In this document: piece after piece, positions 33,886-43,080 of the stretch | How the letters are laid out: every line of letters begins with the position of its first letter | Numbering within the stretch: the stretch's first letter is position 1 | Origin: Sphingobacterium sp. B16(2022) | Lineage (GTDB): Bacteria > Bacteroidota > Bacteroidia > Sphingobacteriales > Sphingobacteriaceae | Assembly: GCF_012030425.1 (NCBI RefSeq) | Contig: NZ_JAAUVN010000003.1 | Coordinates: 857,354-921,353 of the forward strand | Reading direction: 5' to 3' | DNA length: 64,000 nt | Program-made: the position numbers and the translations under genes | The notes under the pieces: model-generated | Told to the model about the DNA's origin: nothing | The model's input: the letters and a program-made list of their open reading frames with translations, nothing else | Databases searched by the model: none

Positions 33886-35691
33886 TTATTCGGCGACTTT
33901 GCTCTCTTCGTCACCTTTTTTCTTCTTAAAAAGCTTCGATACAAAACTTTTCGTTTTGCCAACAACAGTATTGGCTTTCTCTACTGTATGTTGTGCGCGG
34001 TCAGCAGTACGCATTAATTTAGCTTCCCGCTCCTTGCTAAGCCCCACACATTGCTTTATTCCATCCAATAGACTTTGCCAAAGGGTCTTAAAAAAAGTGT
34101 GGTCAGCATGCCTATGCCAATTGACCTTTCCAATAATATATTCTCCAGAAAGGTTTGGATTACTACCGTTAACCAAAAGTTCATTCACCAGTAAAGAGAT
34201 AAAACCTTTTCTTTTAACAGTCCCATCTTCTTTCTTCTCTAAAATGGTGATTTTTAGATCATCATAATCAAAATTAAACTTTCCCCAATTTCTGTGATCG
34301 GTTGCTTCCATATCAAAAGCTATTTTTTTGATATTTCCCGAGGCTATTTCTACATTTAAGAGCGGCTTTAAAATTTTATTAAAGGCTGGTGCCTGCATTG
34401 CTCCTACTGTTCCTTTATAAGTATGAAAACCTGTTTTCGATGTCATATCAAATCCGAATAAAACATGTAAACGCCCACTATTCATCACTTTTGTCAGAAC
34501 ATCGACACGCATCCACTTATTTTTAGCCAGACTTGAAACATCATTGGTCATGTTACTAATAGTCGCATAACTCTTATCGAAGGTAATCTTCCCGACCTGG
34601 TTATATTTACCACTTAACTCCGAATAGCTTATATCAGCATTTTGTACCAATACCGTATCTATTGCTAATTGCGTTTTCATATGCATTAAAGCTTGATGCG
34701 GAGATCTTCCAACTTTATTTACAGGTGTTGATTTATAATGCTTGTCCGAATAAATATCCAAGAGTCCATTTTTCAGTTGCGCTTTTCCTGCATAGATCTT
34801 CTTATTACGTAACAAACTATTAAAATCAAAAGATTCAAAACGAACCGTGTCGAATTTCATGACAACATAGCTTCCTCCTTTACCCTTTGCTTTATAATAG
34901 GCCGACTTACCCAAAATAGGTTGGTAAGCCACCTTTGTCAACATGATATTACGATCCCTAGTATTGATTTTTAATTGATCAAAATCAACCTTATAAAATC
35001 CATCAGGAGTTTTATAAGTAAATGCAGGAACTTCTATATCAACCATTTTGGTATGATAGAAACGTGTCGCATCGGAAATTGATGTCGAGTCGACCAAAAC
35101 ATCCTGAATCTTTATATTGACTTTCTTGATCTCAAAATCTTGGTAGATACTTTTTTGAATCTGCGAATATTTAAAATTGACCTTATTCAAATCGATTCCG
35201 GTTATGCGGATTCTTTTTAGGGTATTCTTTATTTTATCATATAAGGGTTTACTCTTTTCTGTAGATGCTGTATCATTATAGGAATGATACTTATTGATCA
35301 TATGGACACTCGGAGTATCTAAAACGACATTCTTTAAATAAAGCTCTTTATTCAGCAGCATATTCCGTATAGAGAAATTACGAAATTTTAATTTGGCGAC
35401 TTCGATTTGAAAACGATTATCAGGAGCTTTATTTATTCCTTCTAGTCGCGCATAAACATTGCTGTCCGAGCGTAAAACCAGATTGCTTATCGTTACATTT
35501 CCTAAAGCAAGATTAATATCCAAGTCATCATAATCAACCGTGTACAAACTATCGGTAGATGCGAGCACTATTTCTCTGAATTTTTGGTCTACAATTGGCT
35601 TCCAATGCACACTAAAATACCAAACAACCCCACCAAGCACAATCAACAGTATTACGAAAATACCGATTATCCATTTCCAAACAGCCTTCAT
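33886..35691 (-). CDS. AsmA-like/DUF748-type membrane-anchored protein
   Basis: A 601-residue protein with an N-terminal helix (WIIGIFVILLIVLGGVVWYFSV) and a long extracytoplasmic beta-rich body. The start resembles AsmA and DUF748 proteins: a helix, then DDLDINLALGNVTISNLVL, and repeated strands such as LYLKNVVLDTPSVHMINKYH. AsmA-like proteins are now viewed as phospholipid or lipid conduits across the periplasm, but this member is short and its role is inferred. The last 60 residues form a Lys/Ala-rich, probably coiled tail (ADRAQHTVEKANTVVGKTKS). It is a single gene. Confidence 0.72.
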   Translation of the reverse strand: MKAVWKWIIGIFVILLIVLGGVVWYFSVHWKPIVDQKFREIVLASTDSLYTVDYDDLDINLALGNVTISNLVLRSDSNVYARLEGINKAPDNRFQIEVAKLKFRNFSIRNMLLNKELYLKNVVLDTPSVHMINKYHSYNDTASTEKSKPLYDKIKNTLKRIRITGIDLNKVNFKYSQIQKSIYQDFEIKKVNIKIQDVLVDSTSISDATRFYHTKMVDIEVPAFTYKTPDGFYKVDFDQLKINTRDRNIMLTKVAYQPILGKSAYYKAKGKGGSYVVMKFDTVRFESFDFNSLLRNKKIYAGKAQLKNGLLDIYSDKHYKSTPVNKVGRSPHQALMHMKTQLAIDTVLVQNADISYSELSGKYNQVGKITFDKSYATISNMTNDVSSLAKNKWMRVDVLTKVMNSGRLHVLFGFDMTSKTGFHTYKGTVGAMQAPAFNKILKPLLNVEIASGNIKKIAFDMEATDHRNWGKFNFDYDDLKITILEKKEDGTVKRKGFISLLVNELLVNGSNPNLSGEYIIGKVNWHRHADHTFFKTLWQSLLDGIKQCVGLSKEREAKLMRTADRAQHTVEKANTVVGKTKSFVSKLFKKKKGDEESKVAE

Positions 35692-35758
35692 GTAAAACGC
35701 GCTCCTCTTTTAGTAAATTTATTTGGTTATTTTTATCTAATACAAAACAACTTATTAA

Positions 35759-35766
35759 TACTTTTG
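35759..35766 (+). promoter_or_regulatory. -7 box (TACTTTTG) for the lipoprotein/repeat-protein pair
   Basis: Plus-strand TACTTTTG, a perfect TAnnTTTG element, 55 nt before the preferred ATG at 35822. It lies immediately before the earliest in-frame ATG (35768), arguing against that start. Confidence 0.45.
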
Positions 35767-35821
35767 TTTGATTTTCAATAAAAGTAGATTAGTATCGATT
35801 CTTTCACTTGGTCCCAAATTC

Positions 35822-36859
35822 ATGACACCATATAAAATAAAGCTGTTCTTCTGTATCTCGCTTAGTATAATATTACACATTTCCTGTCAAAAAAAAGAAC
35901 CCTCCGTAGGCTTTTATTATTGGAAGACAAACTATAAGTCCGACACCTTATCACAAAAGATGATACAAGATCTAAAATCAAATACATTATTCGTTCGTAT
36001 AATGGATATTGATTTTACTGATGGGGGTATTGAGCCCGTTCCCATCTCTCCAATTTCTTTTGAAAAAACTCTTCCATCAAATCAAACACTTGTGCCTGTT
36101 GTATTTATCAACCAAAGAATATTTACAGAATTAGATAGTCTCCAGATTAGAGGACTTGCACATAAAATGATACCTTTTGTATCTGAAAAGGCTAAACAAT
36201 CCGGAAAAGAAGACTTTAAAGAATTACAGATTGATTGCGACTGGACTAAAAGCTCCCGTGATAAATTTTTCTATCTGCTAGAATACCTACAAAAGATACC
36301 TGAATTAAATGAAGTGACGATAACCACGACATTAAGGCTTCATCAAGTTAAAAATATTCAGTCCAGTGGTATACCTCCTGTAAAAAGAGCAACACTGATG
36401 TGCTATAATATGGGAAATTTAAGACAATTTGGAGATCATAATTCTATTTTAAATCAGCAAGATTTAACAACTTACCTGAGTGGAACTCTTAAAGACTATC
36501 CTTTAGAATTAGATATTGCTTTACCCCTATTCGATTGGTATGTAGCCTTTCGCGATCATCAATATATTGGTATTTCTAAGTATATCGACAAGAGCGATTT
36601 GGATGATAAATCACTCTTTACAAGAAATCCAAAGACGGAATTATTTATTCTGAACCAGGACTTACAAAAAGCGAATCTAAAAAAAGGAGATGTGATCCGT
36701 CATGAATTTATAACGAAGGAACAGTTAATTGCAACCGCCAAATTTTTAAATAAAGAACTTCAAGGAAAAGAGAAAAGAATCATCTTCTACCATTTGGCCC
36801 CAGAAGTTTTATCGAACTATAATTATGCAGATTTACAAGAAGTTATTGCTGCTTTTTAG
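35822..36859 (+). CDS. Lipoprotein of unknown function, possible TIM-barrel glycosidase-like fold
   Basis: About 345 residues from the preferred Met. A signal peptide (IKLFFCISLSIILHISC) has the likely lipidated Cys at residue 22. The body alternates strands and helices in a TIM-barrel-like order: VGFYYWKTNY, NTLFVRIMDIDF, TLVPVVFINQR, LQIDCDWTKSSRDKF, VTITTTLRLHQ, RATLMCYNMGN, LELDIALPLF. The acidic pair in QIDCDW and the aromatic-rich first strand recall glycoside-hydrolase-like proteins of unknown specificity. I do not recognise a named family. Its 3' end overlaps the next gene by 35 bp. Confidence 0.65.
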   Translation: MTPYKIKLFFCISLSIILHISCQKKEPSVGFYYWKTNYKSDTLSQKMIQDLKSNTLFVRIMDIDFTDGGIEPVPISPISFEKTLPSNQTLVPVVFINQRIFTELDSLQIRGLAHKMIPFVSEKAKQSGKEDFKELQIDCDWTKSSRDKFFYLLEYLQKIPELNEVTITTTLRLHQVKNIQSSGIPPVKRATLMCYNMGNLRQFGDHNSILNQQDLTTYLSGTLKDYPLELDIALPLFDWYVAFRDHQYIGISKYIDKSDLDDKSLFTRNPKTELFILNQDLQKANLKKGDVIRHEFITKEQLIATAKFLNKELQGKEKRIIFYHLAPEVLSNYNYADLQEVIAAF

Positions 36860-39236
36860 CGCTACATTTATGCTCTATTTCAGTGAAATTGCGATTAATA
36901 TCGCTTGTGGTCCCGAAATAGACCCTTATGACAATCAACAGACCTATTTCCTACCAAATCTGGAAGATAATAGCTACTCCGCTTTTCAGTTTATTCCCTA
37001 TCAATTTCTATATACAGAACAGGAACCTGTACTGGAAGCGTCTGTAAATGTTACAGACTGGGTCAATCATTTAGGAAAAAATGTGAAACCAGATGATCTA
37101 TACGCAGTCATGTACCAATCAAACCCGGAAACAATACAGGTTTTAAAGAATACAGCAATCCTGGATAATCTTCCAGATTCACTTCGAAATAACACATTTA
37201 TTCAAAGTCTATTTCTTCCTAAAAATAAAAAGGAACTCGCTTACTTTCATTTTACAAAAGAGCAAGAACCTGTCACCAATATTGCACAAGACCCTTGGAG
37301 TCCTGATGAGCGTAATTTCGATGAAATAAAGCAATTTGCGCTTGAGGCAGAAAGTAAAATTTCGGTCCATAAGAACAATAGTTTCTTATTATTACGTTAC
37401 GCATATCAAGCGGCAAGATTATTTCTTTTTGCTAAAGAATATGAAAAAAGCATCACCGTTTATGATAAATACATCGCTCGGTCAAAACTGAAATCTCCCG
37501 TATTAGGTTGGGCATTATCCAATTATGCAGGTGCTGTCAGGAAAAATGGTGAACCTGCAAAAGCTGCCTTTTTATTTTCTAGCGTATTTACGCTATCGCC
37601 CGAAAGAAGAATACTCGCGTACAACAATTTTCATTATATACAAGCAACTGATGCTGAAATTTTTGCCTATACCAAAACTAAAGCAGACAAATTCAATATC
37701 AATGCAATCATCGGTTTCAACAACCCAAATAGTACTATTGAATATCTCGAAAACTGTTATAAGCTGGATCCTGCTAATACTATAAATGCCGTACTCCTCA
37801 CACGGGAGGTTAACAAAATAGAAAATTTCTTCATTAAAGACCATACATTAGGTTATAATATGTCGCAGTGGTATCATGATGAAAACAAAGAAGAAATTCA
37901 AAAACACCTCCAAAACATCCGAGAACTTGCGCTAACCATGTATAAGGATAAAAAATATATTCAACCACAAATAGGCTTAGTTACAGCGGCCTACTTGAGT
38001 TGGCTCAATGCCGAAAATGATCTCGCAAAAAAATACTTAAAGATGGTAGAGCCCAAATCTTTAAATGAAAATCTGAAAGATCAGTTACGCATTACAGAAA
38101 TGTTAACCTTATTGACAGATTGGGAAAAAGAAAAATCCTTAGATGAAAATCAATTGATTGCAACACTGAAGTGGTTGCAGGAAAAAGCTAAGAAGGAAAA
38201 AAACATGGAAAACAATAATTCATGGAGTTCTTTTGAGAATGGTTCTTACAGTCTCATTTCAAAAAACATCATACAAAATATCGTTGTTAACCAATACCTT
38301 ACCAAAGGAGATACCGCACTGGCAAGTTTAGCAGCAGTAAAGGGAGATATTTTTTATAACCATGGATACGTTAATGACACACTTGAAAACAACATGCAAT
38401 ACAGTACCATTCGGTTTTGGCAAGAAGATTTAACTCCCAAAACCTTAATACAAGTTCAAAGGTATATACAGTCTCCTGAAAAACAGACGAAAATGGTCCA
38501 GTTTCTACTTGAAGATATTAAAAAAGTAAACAGTAATTATTTAACTGAATTGATAGGGACAGCATATTTAAGAGAATTAGACTTTACAAATGCCGTAAAA
38601 ACTTTCAAAAATTTACCAGGAACCTATAAATCAAAAGAATACAGCAATTGGTATGCGGAAGAAACAATTGCTCCAAATCCATTTATCGTTACGATCAATG
38701 ATTATCCTAAAAAGATTGGACAATCAAGTATGACAAAACTTGAATATGCAGCTCGAATGCTCAAGTACCAGACATTAATAAAGGATGAACAAAACAATGG
38801 TAAAAAAGCCGATTACTATTTTCATATGGCTAATGGCATATATCAAACAAGCACCTATGGTAATGCCTGGTCTTTAGTATCGTACAGTTGGTCATCATAT
38901 GACAACAATGCCAAACCAGACAGGTATTGGGAAAGAAACTACAAACAGGCAAAAACTGCAAAAGAGTGGTACCTAAAAGCTCGAGAATTGGCTACAAGCC
39001 TGGACTTTAAAGCCAAGTGTACCTTTATGCTAGCAAAGTGCGAACAGAAAGACTTCGAGTTAAAAGACGACATGAGATGGACATACTATGAAAATAGTAG
39101 TGAAAACCCATTTTACAAGTTCTCATTACATAATAAATACTTTCATCAATTAAAATCACAATACAGTAAGACTGCATTTTACCAAACTGCAGTCCACGAA
39201 TGTACTTATTTAAGAGACTTTATAGCCAGTAAATAA
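36825..39236 (+). CDS. Large helical-repeat protein overlapping the upstream lipoprotein gene
   Basis: An 803-residue protein with a hydrophobic N-terminus (KKLLLLFSATFMLYFSEIAI) ending at Cys28, possibly a lipoprotein although the residue at -3 (Asn) is unusual. The rest is mostly alpha-helical with TPR-like pairs, for example ARLFLFAKEYEKSITVYDKYI, and many Tyr/Trp/Asn residues. I do not recognise a family. Translation begins inside the preceding gene in another frame (35-bp overlap), so the two are made together. It probably forms a surface or periplasmic complex with the upstream lipoprotein; this is inferred from gene overlap and the shared export signal. Confidence 0.7.
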   Translation: MQIYKKLLLLFSATFMLYFSEIAINIACGPEIDPYDNQQTYFLPNLEDNSYSAFQFIPYQFLYTEQEPVLEASVNVTDWVNHLGKNVKPDDLYAVMYQSNPETIQVLKNTAILDNLPDSLRNNTFIQSLFLPKNKKELAYFHFTKEQEPVTNIAQDPWSPDERNFDEIKQFALEAESKISVHKNNSFLLLRYAYQAARLFLFAKEYEKSITVYDKYIARSKLKSPVLGWALSNYAGAVRKNGEPAKAAFLFSSVFTLSPERRILAYNNFHYIQATDAEIFAYTKTKADKFNINAIIGFNNPNSTIEYLENCYKLDPANTINAVLLTREVNKIENFFIKDHTLGYNMSQWYHDENKEEIQKHLQNIRELALTMYKDKKYIQPQIGLVTAAYLSWLNAENDLAKKYLKMVEPKSLNENLKDQLRITEMLTLLTDWEKEKSLDENQLIATLKWLQEKAKKEKNMENNNSWSSFENGSYSLISKNIIQNIVVNQYLTKGDTALASLAAVKGDIFYNHGYVNDTLENNMQYSTIRFWQEDLTPKTLIQVQRYIQSPEKQTKMVQFLLEDIKKVNSNYLTELIGTAYLRELDFTNAVKTFKNLPGTYKSKEYSNWYAEETIAPNPFIVTINDYPKKIGQSSMTKLEYAARMLKYQTLIKDEQNNGKKADYYFHMANGIYQTSTYGNAWSLVSYSWSSYDNNAKPDRYWERNYKQAKTAKEWYLKARELATSLDFKAKCTFMLAKCEQKDFELKDDMRWTYYENSSENPFYKFSLHNKYFHQLKSQYSKTAFYQTAVHECTYLRDFIASK

Positions 39237-39241
39237 TACAT

Positions 39242-40162
39242 TTACATCCGATTGTTCTCGTTATGGTAGATACTTAAATAACTATCATAACGAGAGGATT
39301 CGATTTCTCCCTCTTCTACAGCTTCTATAACGACACAACCTGGTTCATTCACATGTCGACAATTGTCAAATCGACATTGGTTCATTAGCGCTCGCATTTC
39401 TGGAAAGAAATGTGATAATTCCTGCTTTTCGATATCGACAATTCCTAACTCACGTATCCCAGGAGTATCGATTAATTTTCCACCAAAAGGAAGGTCATAC
39501 ATTTCTGCAAAAGTTGTGGTATGCTTTCCTTTATCAGACCAGTCTGAAATATCACCTGTCTTAACGGCGTATTCTGGAACAATTGAATTCAGTAATGTAG
39601 ATTTTCCTACTCCCGAATGTCCAGAAATTAAAGTGGTTTTATCTTTAAGCACTTCCTTTAATTGATCTATATTCACGCCGTTCAAAGCTGAAACTTCGTA
39701 ACATGGATAACCGATTCGCTCATAGATACTCTTATAGTCCTGTAAAATAGCTAGTCCCTCATCACTGAACAAATCCAGCTTATTGAAAATCAAAACAGCA
39801 GGTATACCATATGCTTCTGTAGTAACTAAGAAACGATCGATAAAACCAAGAGAAGTAGGAGGAGAAGCCAATGTTACAACTAAAAAGGCTTGATCCAGAT
39901 TCGCACCAATAATCTGTGTTTGCTTCGAAAGGTTGACAGATTTACGGATAATATAGTTACGTCTAGGTTCCAATTCATTGATAACAGCACTTTCAAGATC
40001 CGGTTCTACTTCAAAATGTACCCAATCTCCAACAGCAACAGGGTTAGTACTTTTAATACCTTTGGTACGAAATTTCCCTTTTATACGACAGTCATAACGT
40101 TGTTCATCCTCACCCAGCACCTGATACCAACTACCCGTAGATTTGGTTACTAATCCTCTCAT
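39242..40162 (-). CDS. rsgA: Ribosome small-subunit-dependent GTPase RsgA
   Basis: Circularly permuted GTPase that checks late 30S ribosome assembly. The 306 residues contain an N-terminal OB fold, then motifs in the permuted order: G4 FNKLDLF, G1 GHSGVGKSTLLN, and G3 DTPGIRELG. The C-terminal zinc-binding knuckle is CRFDNCRHVNEPGC. It is convergent with the repeat-protein gene (5-bp gap) and divergent from polA. A 12-bp imperfect inverted repeat (39256-39294) lies within its last codons. Confidence 0.96.
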   Translation of the reverse strand: MRGLVTKSTGSWYQVLGEDEQRYDCRIKGKFRTKGIKSTNPVAVGDWVHFEVEPDLESAVINELEPRRNYIIRKSVNLSKQTQIIGANLDQAFLVVTLASPPTSLGFIDRFLVTTEAYGIPAVLIFNKLDLFSDEGLAILQDYKSIYERIGYPCYEVSALNGVNIDQLKEVLKDKTTLISGHSGVGKSTLLNSIVPEYAVKTGDISDWSDKGKHTTTFAEMYDLPFGGKLIDTPGIRELGIVDIEKQELSHFFPEMRALMNQCRFDNCRHVNEPGCVVIEAVEEGEIESSRYDSYLSIYHNENNRM

Positions 40163-40237
40163 ATAAGTTCCTTTTGTGCATATATCATCTTACAAAAATC
40201 GTAAAAATTTATTAAACTTAAGGTTTATCGTTTTTAT

Positions 40238-40245
40238 TATCTTTG
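40238..40245 (+). promoter_or_regulatory. -7 box (TATCTTTG) for polA
   Basis: A perfect TAnnTTTG element 26 nt before the GTG start, with the same extended sequence TATCTTTGTAA as the boxes before the TPR gene at 49558 and bamD. It falls inside the longer open frame and so excludes the upstream ATG. Confidence 0.55.
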
Positions 40246-40271
40246 TAAGAGTTACCTTAAAATTAGCATTC

Positions 40272-43058
40272 GTGAAAAAACTATTTCTTCTAGATGGAAT
40301 GGCCCTGATTTACAGAGCCTATTTTGCATTAAACAAAACACCTCGTATTACCTCTAATGGTTTAAATACCGGTGCGATAATGGGATTTACTAACACTTTG
40401 TTAGAAATATTAAAAAATCAGAAACCATCTCATTTAGCAGTAGTGTTTGATACTGAAGCACCCACAGCACGTCATATTGAATTTGAATCGTACAAGGCAC
40501 ACCGCGAAAAGATGCCTGAAGATCTTTCAGCATCAATACCCTATATCTTCAAATTAATCACCGGTTTTAATATTCCCATTATTACAAAGGACGGTTACGA
40601 GGCCGATGATATCATCGGAACGCTTGCAAAAAAAGCAGAAAAAAAAGGCTTCACCGTTTACTGTATGACGCCAGATAAAGATTTTGGACAGCTTGTGTCT
40701 GAAAATATCTTTATCTACAAACCTGCCCGTATGGGTAATGGTGCTGAAATACAAGGGGTAAAAGAAATTCTTGAAAAATGGGAAATAACAGACGTCAATC
40801 AGGTGATCGATATATTAGGTCTTTGGGGTGATGCTGTTGACAATATACCCGGAATACCGGGTATCGGTGAAAAAACAGCTAAAAAATTGATCCAAGAATT
40901 TGGATCAATGGAAAATATCATTGCAAATGCAGATAAATTGAAAGGCAAACAACGTGAAAACGTTGAAAATTATGCTGAACAAGGTTTGATTTCAAAAAAA
41001 TTAGCCACCATCCTGCTGGATGTCCCGGTAGAACTTGAAGAAGAAAACTTATTAATAGAAGAACCTAATAAAGAAATACTAGAACCCTTATTCAACGAAC
41101 TCGAATTTAGAACAATAGGTAAACGTGTTTTTGGAGAAACCAATAGTGTAGCAGATGCTCCTAGAAGTACAAATGGTCAAATGGATTTATTTTCATTGCC
41201 ACAACAGATAGATACAGAAGAAGGAGTACCGTACACAGGGCCAGTCAATAGCCTTGAGAACACTCCACATGATTATATTTTAGTGAATACCAAAGAGGAG
41301 CAAGAAGCACTAGCAAAACAACTAGCAACACTTTCCAGCTTCTGTTTTGATACTGAATCTACGGGTTTAGATGCTAATTTGGCCGCTATTGTAGGTCTTT
41401 CTTTTGCTTTTGAAAAAGGAAAGGCATATTATGTGCCAACCCCCGCGGATCGTGACCAAGCGCAGGAGGTGATCAATATTTTTAAACCTGTTTTAGAAAA
41501 TGAACAAATAGAAAAAATAGGGCAAAATATCAAATACGACATTTTGTTATTAGCGAGATATCAGGTAGCAGTAAAAGGCCCTATTTTCGATACGATGCTG
41601 GCGCACTATTTAATTGATCCGGACACCAGACATGGTATGGATGTACTTGCCGAAAACTATCTTAATTATAAGCCCCTTTCTATCACAGAACTAATTGGTA
41701 GCAAAGGAAAAAAACAAGGTAATATGCGCGATGTTGAGCTGGAGATCATCAAGGAATATGCCGCCGAAGATGCCGATATTACTTTACAGCTCAAAGAAAT
41801 CTTCAAACCACTACTGGAGGAAACAAATACGCTAAATTTAGCAAATGAAGTCGAGTTTCCATTAGTATATGTTTTATCAGAGATAGAACGAAACGGTGTT
41901 CGGATCGATACCGATGCATTACAACAGTTCTCACAAAATCTTGAAATAGATATCCGACAATTGGAGGAGACTATCTATGAAAAAGCAGGTGTTAATTTCA
42001 ATATCGCTTCACCAAAACAACTTGGAGAAGTGCTTTTTGATAAATTAAAATTAGATCCAAAAGCGAAAAAGACCAAAACAGGTCAATATAAAACAGGCGA
42101 AGATGTTTTATTGGCTTTAGCTTATAAATCGGATATCGTACAAGATATATTAAGTTTTAGACAGCTACAAAAACTAAAATCGACCTATGTAGATGCACTC
42201 CCTGGTTTAATTAATCCTGATACCGGTTTAATTCATACTTCATACAATCAAGCTGTCGCTGCGACCGGCCGTTTAAGTTCAACCAATCCCAACTTGCAAA
42301 ATATTCCGATTCGCACAGAAAGAGGCCGTGAGGTTAGAAAAGCATTTATTCCGCGTCATGAAAATAATGTTATACTCTCTGCCGATTATTCTCAAATTGA
42401 ACTGCGTCTCATTGCAGAGTTGAGTAAAGATCCAAATATGATGGAAGCATTTACTTCCGGTCATGACATTCACCGCGCCACAGCAGCCAGAGTTTATGGT
42501 TTAGAGCTAGAGGAGGTAACATCAGATCAACGTAGAAATGCAAAAGCAGTAAACTTTGGTATTATCTATGGGCAATCTGCATTTGGGCTATCCCAAAGTC
42601 TTGCTATTCCCCGCAAAGAAGCAGCAGAAATTATTGATCAGTACTTTAGTCAATATGCCGGGATAAAAAAATACATGAGCGAGGTTTTAGACTTTGCAAA
42701 AGAAAATGGATATGTGGAAACAATCCTCAAAAGAAGACGTTATTTAAGAGATATCAACTCGGCCAATATGACTGTTAGGGGCTTTGCTGAACGAAATGCC
42801 ATTAATGCTCCTATTCAGGGATCGGCAGCAGATTTAATTAAAATAGCCATGCTTGGAATCCAGAAAGCGATTACCGAGCAGGGATTATCCGGCAAGATGA
42901 TTATGCAGGTACATGATGAGCTTGTTTTTGATATCCCAGAAAATGAGGTAGAAATTTTTAAAGAAATCATCCAAACAAAAATGACGACCGCGATTAAGAC
43001 AGAAATTCCACTGGTAGTAGAGATTGGACAGGGTAAAAACTGGCTGGAAGCACATTAA
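40272..43058 (+). CDS. polA: DNA polymerase I
   Basis: Fills gaps and removes RNA primers during replication and repair. About 928 residues from a GTG start (VKKLFLLDGMALIYRAYFAL). The frame is open 32 codons further, but that part lies over the promoter and does not look like the family. Domains in order: 5'-3' exonuclease (FDTEAPTARHIEFESYKAHR, GDAVDNIPGIPGIGEKTA), a proofreading 3'-5' exonuclease with its acidic pair intact (CFDTESTGLD), and the polymerase with motif A DYSQIELRL, the finger motif RRNAKAVNFGIIYG and motif C QVHDELVF. All three activities therefore look complete. Confidence 0.96.
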   Translation: MKKLFLLDGMALIYRAYFALNKTPRITSNGLNTGAIMGFTNTLLEILKNQKPSHLAVVFDTEAPTARHIEFESYKAHREKMPEDLSASIPYIFKLITGFNIPIITKDGYEADDIIGTLAKKAEKKGFTVYCMTPDKDFGQLVSENIFIYKPARMGNGAEIQGVKEILEKWEITDVNQVIDILGLWGDAVDNIPGIPGIGEKTAKKLIQEFGSMENIIANADKLKGKQRENVENYAEQGLISKKLATILLDVPVELEEENLLIEEPNKEILEPLFNELEFRTIGKRVFGETNSVADAPRSTNGQMDLFSLPQQIDTEEGVPYTGPVNSLENTPHDYILVNTKEEQEALAKQLATLSSFCFDTESTGLDANLAAIVGLSFAFEKGKAYYVPTPADRDQAQEVINIFKPVLENEQIEKIGQNIKYDILLLARYQVAVKGPIFDTMLAHYLIDPDTRHGMDVLAENYLNYKPLSITELIGSKGKKQGNMRDVELEIIKEYAAEDADITLQLKEIFKPLLEETNTLNLANEVEFPLVYVLSEIERNGVRIDTDALQQFSQNLEIDIRQLEETIYEKAGVNFNIASPKQLGEVLFDKLKLDPKAKKTKTGQYKTGEDVLLALAYKSDIVQDILSFRQLQKLKSTYVDALPGLINPDTGLIHTSYNQAVAATGRLSSTNPNLQNIPIRTERGREVRKAFIPRHENNVILSADYSQIELRLIAELSKDPNMMEAFTSGHDIHRATAARVYGLELEEVTSDQRRNAKAVNFGIIYGQSAFGLSQSLAIPRKEAAEIIDQYFSQYAGIKKYMSEVLDFAKENGYVETILKRRRYLRDINSANMTVRGFAERNAINAPIQGSAADLIKIAMLGIQKAITEQGLSGKMIMQVHDELVFDIPENEVEIFKEIIQTKMTTAIKTEIPLVVEIGQGKNWLEAH

Positions 43059-43080
43059 TAACATTTTGTAAACAAGAATT

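Noticed and set aside
34000..35800. Small plus-strand frames over the AsmA-like gene (33899-34267, 35584-35781)
   Set aside because: They are antisense shadows of the 601-residue minus-strand gene with no domain content.
39256..39294. Terminator at the end of rsgA for the convergent repeat-protein gene
   Set aside because: The inverted repeat is imperfect and has no T run on the plus strand; it lies in the rsgA coding region.
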